Origin: Asaia bogorensis
GTDB lineage: Bacteria; Pseudomonadota; Alphaproteobacteria; Acetobacterales; Acetobacteraceae
Assembly: GCA_943333505.2 (NCBI GenBank)
Contig: CALQTN020000005.1
Coordinates: forward strand, 49,118 to 113,117
Direction of reading: 5' to 3'
Length of the DNA stretch: 64,000 bases
Below, piece by piece: positions 25,612 through 33,900 of the stretch (position 1 is the first letter of the stretch; each line of letters starts with the position of its first letter). Under the pieces are notes generated by a model. It was not told the origin of the DNA and ran no database searches. It was given only the letters and a program-made list of their open reading frames with translations. The position numbers and the translations under genes were made by a program.

Positions 25612-26793
25612 ATGCCTACAGAAAAAATGCCGACCGGCGAAACCTATCGAACTCATGTCCGTGCCTGGCTGGCCGCCAACGTGCCTGCCGGTCTGCGCGT
25701 CGACCAGCCCGGCTATCACACACCGGATTTGGAAACCTGCCGGGCGTTTGAGGCCGGATTGCATCAAGGCGGCCTCGCCGGTATCGCCTGGCCGGTGGAA
25801 TATGGCGGCCATGGCCTGACCATCCGCGAACATCTGATCGCCAACCAGGAAATCGGCCGCCTTGGCCTGCCGGAAAGCATCAACTCGCTGGGCAAGGAAC
25901 TTGCCGGCCCGATTATCATGGCGGTGGGCACAGAGGAGCAGAAGCAGCGCTTCCTGCGCCCGCTGCTGGAAATGAAGCAGATCTGGTGCCAAGGCTTTTC
26001 GGAACCGGGCGCTGGATCGGATCTTGCGGGCCTGCGCACCCGCGCGGTGCGCGATGGCGACAACTGGCGGGTGACCGGGCGTAAAATCTGGACGTCCGCC
26101 AGCCCCTGGTCGGACCGCTGCCTGCTGCTCGCCCGCACCGGCGCGTTGGAGGACCGTCACAAAGGCCTGGCGTTGTTCGCCATGCGGATGGACGCGCCCG
26201 GCGTGACCGTGCAACCGATCCGCCAGATCGACGGCAGCGCGCATTTCGCCGAAGTTATTCTCGAAGACGTGGCGATTGACGCCGCCGACGCGCTCGGCGC
26301 GCCGGATGAAGGCTGGAGCGCGGCGGTACGGGTGCTGGCGATCGAACGCGCCACCAACCGCATGTATCGTGCCTGGCGGTTTGAAAACGAGGTCGCCCAT
26401 CTCGTGCGCGCCTGTCGGGCGGATGCGACGCTGGCCGGCATTATCGGCAGTGGCGAATACCATCGCCGGCTGGCAGAAATTATGGTCGATATCGAAATAA
26501 TAAAAGGCTATGTCGAGCCCACCGTCGAACGGCTGGCCGAAGGGGCCGCCATCGGCGATCGCGGCAGCCTGATGAAGCTGCACTGGTCGGAAGCGCATCA
26601 ACGCTTCGCCGTGCTGGCGCTCGAACTGCTCGACCAGGCCCCGCCGGGCGCCGACCCCGACGTGGCGGCGGCGCGGGAGCGCTTCCAGCATTTGTATCTA
26701 CGTGGTCGGGCCGAAACCATTTATGCCGGCACCACCGAGGTGCAACTCGGTATCATCGCAGACCGCATGTTGAAGCTGCCGAGGGAGCGCTGA
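25612..26793 (+). CDS. Acyl-CoA dehydrogenase (large partner)
   Basis: 393 residues; ATG 25612 has a strong GGGGGAG ribosome site. Typical features: GIAWPVEYGGHGLTIREHLI, QGFSEPGAGSDLAGLRTRA (flavin/substrate loop), GRKIWTSASPWSDRCLLLAR and the C-terminal GRAETIYAGTTEVQLGIIADR. These match the FadE-like dehydrogenases that occur in pairs for bulky CoA esters (steroid, terpenoid or aromatic side chains). The second dehydrogenase gene begins one base after its stop, so they probably form an alpha2beta2-type enzyme. CoA substrate unknown. Confidence 0.92.
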   Translation: MPTEKMPTGETYRTHVRAWLAANVPAGLRVDQPGYHTPDLETCRAFEAGLHQGGLAGIAWPVEYGGHGLTIREHLIANQEIGRLGLPESINSLGKELAGPIIMAVGTEEQKQRFLRPLLEMKQIWCQGFSEPGAGSDLAGLRTRAVRDGDNWRVTGRKIWTSASPWSDRCLLLARTGALEDRHKGLALFAMRMDAPGVTVQPIRQIDGSAHFAEVILEDVAIDAADALGAPDEGWSAAVRVLAIERATNRMYRAWRFENEVAHLVRACRADATLAGIIGSGEYHRRLAEIMVDIEIIKGYVEPTVERLAEGAAIGDRGSLMKLHWSEAHQRFAVLALELLDQAPPGADPDVAAARERFQHLYLRGRAETIYAGTTEVQLGIIADRMLKLPRER

Positions 26794-26794
26794 G

Positions 26795-27772
26795 ATGACC
26801 ATCGACACCCATGACGCGCTCACCGCCTTCGCCGCCACCGCCGCCAGCGCGGTGGCAGAATGCGCTGGTTTGGCGCCGCGCGCCCGCGCCACCTGCCTCG
26901 CCGAAACCGGCCTGATCGGCGTGCTGGCGGCGGAAGCGGCTGGCGGCCTTGCCCTCGGGTTGGATCACGCCGTGCCAGTGCTGCACGCCGCTGGTGCCGG
27001 GCTGCTCGGCTATCCGCTGCTGGAATCCATGCTGCTCGCCGCCGCACTTGGTGCTCGGCCGGAAGCAGCGCGGATCGTGCTCGGGGAGGCGACTGCGACC
27101 ATCGCCTGGGCCGGCCGCGCCAGTCTGGTGAATGGCCGCCTGTCCGGCACGGTTGGCCGAGCGCCGATGGCCGATAGCGCCGACCTGATCCTGGTGCTGA
27201 CCGCCGCGGGCGCGGCGCTGGTCGCCGCCACCGCCGCTGGCGTGACCGTCCGCCCCGGCGATGGGCTGGATGTCGAGGCGCCGGATTGCGAATTGGTGCT
27301 CGCCAATTCCGAACCGCTGGCGATCCTGGACGCCGATGCCGTTGCCGGGATTGAGCAAGGTGCGCAGTTGCTGCGTGCCGCCGCCATCGGTGGCGCAGTG
27401 GAAACATGCCTTGCCGCGGCCGTTGCCTACACCTCCACCCGGGTGCAGTTCGGCAAGGCGCTGGTCAGCTTCCAGGCCTTGCGCCACGCCATGTCGCGCC
27501 AGAAACTCGCCGCCGAGCATATCGGTGCGGCCATCGCCCGCAGCCTGATGCGCCCGGACGACCGGCTGGCCAGGGCCGCTGCCTTCGCCGCCGCCACCCG
27601 TTTCGGCGCGGCGGCGGTGGAATCGGCACTGCAACTGCACGGCGGCATGGGCTTCACCTGGGATATCCCGATGCATCGCCATCTCCGCCGCATTCGTTCC
27701 TGGGAAGCCCAGGGCGACGCCGCCGGCCTGCACCGCCGCCTCGCCGCCGAACTTCTCACCGCCAACGCATGA
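26795..27772 (+). CDS. Acyl-CoA dehydrogenase (short partner)
   Basis: 325 residues, very Ala-rich. The N-terminal half is degenerate relative to classical dehydrogenases, but the C-terminal half has STRVQFGKALVSFQALRHAM and ALQLHGGMGFTWDIPMHRH, the FAD-binding parts of the family. The pattern of one full and one reduced subunit encoded together is known for heteromeric acyl-CoA dehydrogenases. It overlaps the SDR frame by ATGA (27769-27772). Confidence 0.88.
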   Translation: MTIDTHDALTAFAATAASAVAECAGLAPRARATCLAETGLIGVLAAEAAGGLALGLDHAVPVLHAAGAGLLGYPLLESMLLAAALGARPEAARIVLGEATATIAWAGRASLVNGRLSGTVGRAPMADSADLILVLTAAGAALVAATAAGVTVRPGDGLDVEAPDCELVLANSEPLAILDADAVAGIEQGAQLLRAAAIGGAVETCLAAAVAYTSTRVQFGKALVSFQALRHAMSRQKLAAEHIGAAIARSLMRPDDRLARAAAFAAATRFGAAAVESALQLHGGMGFTWDIPMHRHLRRIRSWEAQGDAAGLHRRLAAELLTANA

Positions 27773-27786
27773 TCCCGGAGCCCATG

Positions 27787-28545
27787 ATGACCGCATCTCT
27801 CCCGTTCGCTGGCAAAGCCATCCTGATCACCGGCGCCGGCAATGGCATCGGCAAGGCCACGGCGTTGCACCTCGCCAGCCTCGGCGCCATCGTTGGCGTC
27901 AATGATCTGCGTCCCAATTTCGTCGAAGGCACGGTGGCGGAAATCACCGCCGCCGGTGGTCGGGCGGTCGCGGCTACCCAGGATGTCGCCAGCCGCGACG
28001 GCATGTTCGCCGCGGTGAATGATTTTGCCGATGCCGCCGGCCGGCTGGACGGCATGGTCAACAACGCCGCGTGGGTGCGCTATCAGGCGTTGGCCGAAAT
28101 TGCGCCGGAAACCGTGGACCGGATGCTGAATATCGGCTTCAAGGGCATTATCTGGGGTATGCAGGCTGCCGCCGCCCGCATCGAAGGCCCGGGCAGCATT
28201 GTCAATATCGCGTCCGCTGCCGGCTTGCGTTCGACCCCGTCCTCCGTCGTCTATAGCGGCATCAAGGCCGCCGTGATGGCAATGACCCGCGCCGCTGCCG
28301 TCGATCTCGGGTCGCGCCAGATCCGCGTCAACGCCATCGCCCCATCCGCGACGCCCACCGAGGGTACGATGCGCAACCGCAACGCCGACCGCGACGCCCA
28401 TCGCATTGCGCAAACCCCGCTTGGCCGCCTTGGCTCGGTGGACGACATGGCGCGCGCAATCACCTTCCTGCTTTCGGGCGAAAGCCTCTACATCACTGGG
28501 CAAGTGCTGTCCGTCGATGGTGGCATTTCCACCAGCTTCCTCTGA
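27787..28545 (+). CDS. Short-chain dehydrogenase/reductase of the acyl-CoA dehydrogenase operon
   Basis: 252 residues from ATG 27787, chosen because GGAG lies 6 bases upstream; ATGs at 27784 and 27769 (the latter overlapping the previous stop) are alternatives. Motifs: ILITGAGNGIGKATALHLA for the cofactor, MVNNAAW, NIASAAG with the catalytic Ser region, and YSGIKAAV for Tyr/Lys. The C-terminal LSVDGGISTSFL is typical of classical SDRs. It may act as a hydroxyacyl-CoA dehydrogenase after the acyl-CoA dehydrogenases; this is inferred from the operon. Confidence 0.9.
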   Translation: MTASLPFAGKAILITGAGNGIGKATALHLASLGAIVGVNDLRPNFVEGTVAEITAAGGRAVAATQDVASRDGMFAAVNDFADAAGRLDGMVNNAAWVRYQALAEIAPETVDRMLNIGFKGIIWGMQAAAARIEGPGSIVNIASAAGLRSTPSSVVYSGIKAAVMAMTRAAAVDLGSRQIRVNAIAPSATPTEGTMRNRNADRDAHRIAQTPLGRLGSVDDMARAITFLLSGESLYITGQVLSVDGGISTSFL

Positions 28546-28671
28546 TGCGCACCGTCCTGGTCACTGGCGGTGCGTTGGGCGTTTGGGCCATTTGGGGTAT
28601 CGCGACGCGCTTTGTCCGATGCTCGACCGGTTGATCCGGCTTGGGGTGTCAGATTTCTGAGACGGCCAGGC

Positions 28672-30033
28672 TCACGACGTCCAACGGCCGGCCATAATCG
28701 TGATATTGGCGGCCATGCCCCCAAGATCGGAACGGGCCAGCCAAGCATCTCCGCCATAAAGCCGCGCGATATCGCGAACGATCGCAAGTCCAAGCCCACT
28801 GCCGGGCATCGCTTCGTCAAGCCGTTCGCCGGCGGTGAAAACCCGCTCCATCGCGTCTGGGGGCATGCCGGGGCCATCGTCCTCCACGGTCAGGCACAGC
28901 ATGCCGTCTGCGGTTCGGGCAAGGCGGATGTGCACTTTGCTGGTCGCCCATTTCGCGGCGTTGTCGAGCAGGTTGCCGAGCATTTCTTCGAAGTCCTGCG
29001 CCTCGCAGGCGGCCGTTTCGGTGCCGACGCCGGAGACGGTGAACGCGAGGTTATGATCGCGATGCAGACGTTTGACCGCAGCGAGCACCGCCTGCATCGC
29101 AGGGGCGATGCGCACCACTGACGACGGGGCGCCGGACGCACCGGCGGCGCGGGCGCGGGCAAGCTGATAGTCGATTTGCCGGCGCATCCGCTCGCATTGC
29201 GCGATAACCAGTTCACCAGGCAGGCCGGCGGCCGACATGCGCTGGCCCTCGTCCATGAGAATGGTCAGCGGGCCTTTTAGCGCGTGGGCGAGGTTGCCGG
29301 CCTGCAAGCGGGCGCGGCGCAGCACATCGTGGTTGGCAAGCAGCAGGGCATTCATATTCTCCACCAGCGGGGCAACCTCGGCGGGCAGGTCATCCGGCAG
29401 CGCGTCGGCCTCCCCGCGGCGCATGGCGGCGAGGGCGGTGCGCAAGCGCACCAGCGGGCTAAGTCCGAAGCTGATCTGCGCGAAAACCGCCAGGACCAGG
29501 CCGGCCGCAATCGCGGCGAGCGAAATGGCCAATGTCATGCCAAAGCGGGCGACGTCGGCCTCGACCTGACGGCGGTCGATCCCGACGCCGAGGTATAGTT
29601 GGCTGTCGCCGACGCCGATGCTGCTCTGCACCAGCATCATCTCCCCACCCGGGCCTGGACCAACCTGCAGCGCGGGACCGTTGGCGCCGCCGTTCAGTAC
29701 CATACGGAAATCGCCGAGCGAGGGCGATGCCAAGGGTGGGCCGCCCGGCCGGGTAATCTGCCAATAATGGCCGGAACCAAGGATGGCGAAGCGGCGGTCG
29801 CTGAGGCCCTGGCGCAGCAGCGGCGCGCCGTCGGGGCCCAGCATCCCGAGTTCGGCCAGTTCACCTGCATGGTGCGCCAATTCCTCCCGCGTTTCGTTGA
29901 GGTCGTGGTCGCGCACCAGGGCGGTGAGCGCCAACCAGCTGGCCGCGAGACCGGCAACGATCCACAGAAGGGCGCCTGCCACAAGGCGGGTGCGAAAGCT
30001 GAGGCGACGCAAACCAGATGCTGAGTTAGCCAA
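28672..30033 (-). CDS. Sensor histidine kinase (PhoQ-like)
   Basis: 453 residues. A first membrane segment lies near residues 16-40, a periplasmic domain at ~41-165, and a second membrane segment at ~166-190, followed by a HAMP-like linker. The phospho-accepting His250 is in the box NLAHALKGPLTIL. The ATPase domain shows NLLDNAAKWA (N box), VEDDGPGMPP (G1) and GSGLGLAIVRDIARLYGG (G2). The NLAHALKxPL form is typical of PhoQ-like kinases. Its start overlaps the response regulator stop by 8 bases, so they form one transcription unit. Stimulus unknown. Confidence 0.93.
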   Translation of the reverse strand: MANSASGLRRLSFRTRLVAGALLWIVAGLAASWLALTALVRDHDLNETREELAHHAGELAELGMLGPDGAPLLRQGLSDRRFAILGSGHYWQITRPGGPPLASPSLGDFRMVLNGGANGPALQVGPGPGGEMMLVQSSIGVGDSQLYLGVGIDRRQVEADVARFGMTLAISLAAIAAGLVLAVFAQISFGLSPLVRLRTALAAMRRGEADALPDDLPAEVAPLVENMNALLLANHDVLRRARLQAGNLAHALKGPLTILMDEGQRMSAAGLPGELVIAQCERMRRQIDYQLARARAAGASGAPSSVVRIAPAMQAVLAAVKRLHRDHNLAFTVSGVGTETAACEAQDFEEMLGNLLDNAAKWATSKVHIRLARTADGMLCLTVEDDGPGMPPDAMERVFTAGERLDEAMPGSGLGLAIVRDIARLYGGDAWLARSDLGGMAANITIMAGRWTS

Positions 30034-30748
30034 GCCGGTAACCCAGGCCGCGAATAGTTTGGATCGTGTCCCGACCGATTTTGCGCCTCAGGCGGCCGAC
30101 ATAGACCTCGATCGTATTGGAATCACGGGCTGCGTCGAAGGCGTAGAGATGGTCGGCAAGTTCGGCCTGCGAAACCACCCGGCCCGGGCGATGCATCAGG
30201 TAGCTGAGCAGCTTCAATTCGCCTGCAGTGAGTGAGATGGGCGCGCCAGCCTTGGTTAGGGCGGCGCCTGCGACATCCAGCACCAGGTCTGCGTGGCGTA
30301 ACACCGATCCGCCGCCACCTGCGGCGCGGCGGATGAGTGCGCGCAGCCGGGCAATCACCTCGGCACTCTGGAATGGCTTGCCGAGATAATCGTCCGCCCC
30401 GGCATTCAGCCCTTCGACGCGCTCGGTCCAGGTGGCGCGCGCAGTGAGCATGAGCACCGGGGTATTGCGGCCGGCAGCACGCCAGCGGCGCAACACCTCC
30501 AACCCCGAGAGCTTGGGCAGGCCGAGATCGAGCACGATAGCGTCATAGCTGGTGGTGGAGCCGATATACCAACCGGCATCGCCGTCGGCGGCTTGGTCGA
30601 CGGCGAAGCCTGCGCCGCGCAGTGCCTCGGCCAGGCGATCGGCGAGCACGATGTCATCCTCGATGAGCAAGACGCGAATGGTCGTGTCCCTCGTGTGCCA
30701 CCGGGGCTGGTGCTGCGTCGTCTCAGGTAGCGTTTTTCCGATGGTCAT
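30026..30748 (-). CDS. OmpR/PhoP-family response regulator
   Basis: Receiver domain begins at IRVLLIEDDIVLADRLAEAL, with the phosphorylation Asp in DAIVLDLGLPKLSG and the Lys in YLGKPF; the C-terminal winged helix ends in SNTIEVYVGRLRRKIG and TIRGLGYRLG. ATG 30748 is taken as start, giving 25 residues before the receiver; ATG 30781 and a non-ATG start just before IRVLL are alternatives. Pairs with the downstream kinase. Four 11-bp-phased TCA repeats 50-93 bp upstream fit binding by this regulator. Confidence 0.92.
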   Translation of the reverse strand: MTIGKTLPETTQHQPRWHTRDTTIRVLLIEDDIVLADRLAEALRGAGFAVDQAADGDAGWYIGSTTSYDAIVLDLGLPKLSGLEVLRRWRAAGRNTPVLMLTARATWTERVEGLNAGADDYLGKPFQSAEVIARLRALIRRAAGGGGSVLRHADLVLDVAGAALTKAGAPISLTAGELKLLSYLMHRPGRVVSQAELADHLYAFDAARDSNTIEVYVGRLRRKIGRDTIQTIRGLGYRLG

Positions 30749-30797
30749 CGCCGCATTAGGCGAGAAAAACAGTGATGGCAAGCCGGAGGGTGCGCGT

Positions 30798-30841
30798 TCA
30801 GCTTGGGGTCAGCTTGCGGTCACGTGGGGTTCAGGATCGGG
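30798..30841. promoter_or_regulatory. Four 11-bp-phased direct repeats, putative response regulator operator
   Basis: TCAGCTTG at 30798 and again at 30809, then TCACGTGG at 30820 and TCAGGATC at 30831: four TCA cores spaced exactly 11 bp, each followed by a G-rich spacer. OmpR/PhoB/PhoP-type regulators bind head-to-tail on 11-bp direct repeats, so this array between the divergent response regulator and RTX genes is a good operator candidate. Whether it controls one or both genes is not known. Confidence 0.6.
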
Positions 30842-30911
30842 TCGTAAGCCGCTGGGAGAAATAATCGACCAGCCGTCGCCAGGGTGCGACGCAACAGGGA
30901 GCCTCCATCAC

Positions 30912-33900
30912 ATGGCGCAGAACACATCCGTCGCATGGACCGCAAAACAGACCGGCACGGAAGGGGCACCGATTGCGCTCGGGCCGATCACCGGCCAATG
31001 GCTGCGGTTGACCATCGGGCACATTCCGCTGGGCGCGGTGCTGAGCGATGTGGCAGGGCACAGCTTCACGGCGCTGTCCAATGAGGCGTCGGTGGATGTG
31101 ACAGGCTGGGATCTTGGGGCGCTGAGTATTGTGACGGCATCGGCGGCGGATTTCACATTGGTGGCGCGCACCAATGGCGGCGCGAGCGCGTCCGATCAGA
31201 TCAAAGTGGCGCCAGCGCCTGCGGTAATGACCTGGGGGGCCGCGAGCGGCGTCGAGGGTGATGCGATCGCGCTTGCCGGGTTGGCGGCGCAGTTGGTCGG
31301 ACGCGGCGACAAGCTGGCCTCGTTGATGATCGGTGGCATTTCGCCTGGCTTTAGATTGCGCGACGGTGCCGGGCACAGCTTCACTGGTGAGCGCGGCAAC
31401 ACGACCGCCGAGGCGACCGGGTGGTCGCTCGGCACACTGGTGTTGCAGGGACCAGCTGACGCAAATGTTATCCTGACAGCGACCGCGGTGGTGGAGGATT
31501 CTGACGGACAAACGGCACGCACCAGCGTGACGGCCGCAGTGACCATCCGCCCATTGGCCCCGGCCGTGACCTGGGCGCCGGCGGCTTCGGGTCTGGCGGG
31601 CGCGCCCGTGGTTTTGGGTGCGCTGGCGGTGCAGGCGCGGGCGCTGAAGTTGGACGGAACGGGCAATACCATCGCCAGTATTGTGGTGGGTGGGGTGCCG
31701 GCCGGCGTCACGCTGGCCGACAATGCCGGGCATAGTTTCACCGCCCCTGGGCCGGCGGGGGCGGTCGGGCCGTCGGTGGATGTGTTCGGGTGGAATCTTG
31801 CGGCGCTGCGCCTGGTGGCCCCGGACTCTGGGGTGGTGACGCTGTCGGTGGTGGTAACCGAGCGCGACGCCGAGGGCGACACCAGCGCGATGACTATGAA
31901 CGAAGTGGTGACGGTGTCGCCGTCCGGTGTGCCAGTGAACCATGCGCCGGTGGTGAGCGGCGCGCTTGGCGTGACGGCGAGCGAAGACGGCGCGGTGGTA
32001 AGCGTGAATGCGCTGGCGAACGCGTCGGATGTTGATGCCGGCGCGGTGCTTTCGGTGGTGGGTGTACCTGCCGGGCTGCCGGCGGGGGTTACTTATAGCG
32101 CGGCAACGCATAGTTTCAGTATCGATCCGGCGAATGCCGCCTATCAGGCGTTGGCGGTGGGTCAAACCGCCGTGGTGACGGTGGCCTATGGCATAAGCGA
32201 TGGGATCGCAACGACTTCTGCCTCGGTGGCGTTCACGATCACTGGCACCAACGATGCGCCGGTCGTTTCGGGATCGGTGAACGGAGCGGCGAGTGAGGGC
32301 GGCGCGGTGGTGAGCGTGAATGCACTGGCGAACGCATCGGACGCTGATGCCGGCGCGGTGCTTTCGGTGGTCGGCGTGCCGGCGGCACTGCCGGACGGCG
32401 TCAGCTTCGACGCGGCGAGCGGGAGCTTCAGCCTCGATCCGGCGAACGTTGCTTATCAGGCGTTGGCGGCCGGCGAGACCGCCGTGGTGACAGTGGCCTA
32501 CGGGGTGAGCGATGGGATCGCAACGACTGCAGCCTCGGTGGCGTTCACCGTTACCGGCACCAACGATGCGCCGGTTGTTTCGGGCGCAGTGCTTGGGACG
32601 GCGAACGAAGATGGCGCGGTAGTGAGCGTGAATGCGCTGGCGAACGCATCGGATGTTGATGCCGGCGCGGTGCTTGCGGTGGTCGGCGTGCCGGCGGCAC
32701 TGCCGGACGGCGTCAGCTTCGACGCGGCGACCGGGAGCTTCAGCCTCGATCCGGCGAATGCCGCCTATCAGGCGTTGGCGGCCGGCGAGACCGCCGTGGT
32801 GACAGTAGCCTACGGGGTGAGCGACGGGATTGCAACGACTGCAGCTTCGGTTTCGTTCACCGTTACCGGCACCAACGATGCGCCGGTTGTTTCGGGCGCA
32901 GTGCAGGCGGGAGTGATGGTCGGCGATGCGCCGGTGGCGCTGGATGCGTTGGGGAACGCTTACGATGTGGATAACGGCGCCGCGCTGGTGGCTGTTAACG
33001 TTCCAGCCGCCCTCCCCGGCGGCGTAACCTATGACGCGGCAACCAATAGCTTCGCGTTCGATCCGAACAATGCCGCTTATCAGGCCCTGGGCCTTGGCCA
33101 GACGCAGGTGGTAACGGTGAATTACGGCGTCACCGACGGGATCGACACCACTGCGGCGAGCGTGGCTTTCACGGTCACCGGCATCTACGTGCCACCGGTA
33201 CTCAATGCGCCGCCGGTATTCGTGTCGGCCGCGTTCGGAGGCGACGTATTCGACACCATTGACGCAAACAGCTACGGCTGGGCCGGCGGCGCACTCAACG
33301 CTGTGGACCCCAATGGCGACGCAGTGACCTACGGGTTTGCCCCGGGTGAAACCGGCATTGGCCAATATGGCGTCCTGACGCTGGATGGTGCCGGCAATTG
33401 GAGCTACGACGCGGCAGGGGCGAATTTCGACGGCCTCGCAGACGGACAAACCGCCAGCGAGAGCTTCGTGGTGACCGCCGATGATGGGCTGGGCGGCGTG
33501 ACGCCGCAGACATTGTCGTTCAACCTGGTCGGCAGCAACGATGCGCCGGTGTTCACCTCGGCGACTGATGTCAACGTAACGCCCGGCAGCAGCTTGGTTG
33601 CAACCTTGGCGGCCAGCGACGCCGATGGACCGAACCCGCTGACCTACAGCATTGTGCCGACCAGCTATGACGCCGCCTTGTTCAGCGTGGTCGGCGACCA
33701 GCTGATGTTTGTGAACCCGCCGGCGGACGCCAACGGCGCAGTGCTGACCTACTATGTGGACGTCGCGGCCAGTGACGGCATCGATACCACAGTGCAATCG
33801 ATGTGGATCACCCAGCAGCCCGGCGTACCGGCGGTATTCAACATCATCGATCCAACCCAAGTGGCGACGCAGGCCGGGGCGATTACCAGCGCGATCATGG

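Noticed and set aside
28545..28634. Tiny frame MRTVLVTGGALGVWA after the SDR stop
   Set aside because: It looks like the first few residues of a Rossmann dehydrogenase, but 29 codons are too few to support even a pseudogene call with confidence.
31941..33188. Regular tandem repeats considered as a CRISPR-like array
   Set aside because: The 312-bp units are coding, in frame and without spacers.
30831..33860. A 1009-codon open frame on the minus strand opposite the RTX gene
   Set aside because: It is rich in Arg/His and has no known domain; it results from the GC-rich codon pattern of the repeat-bearing sense gene.
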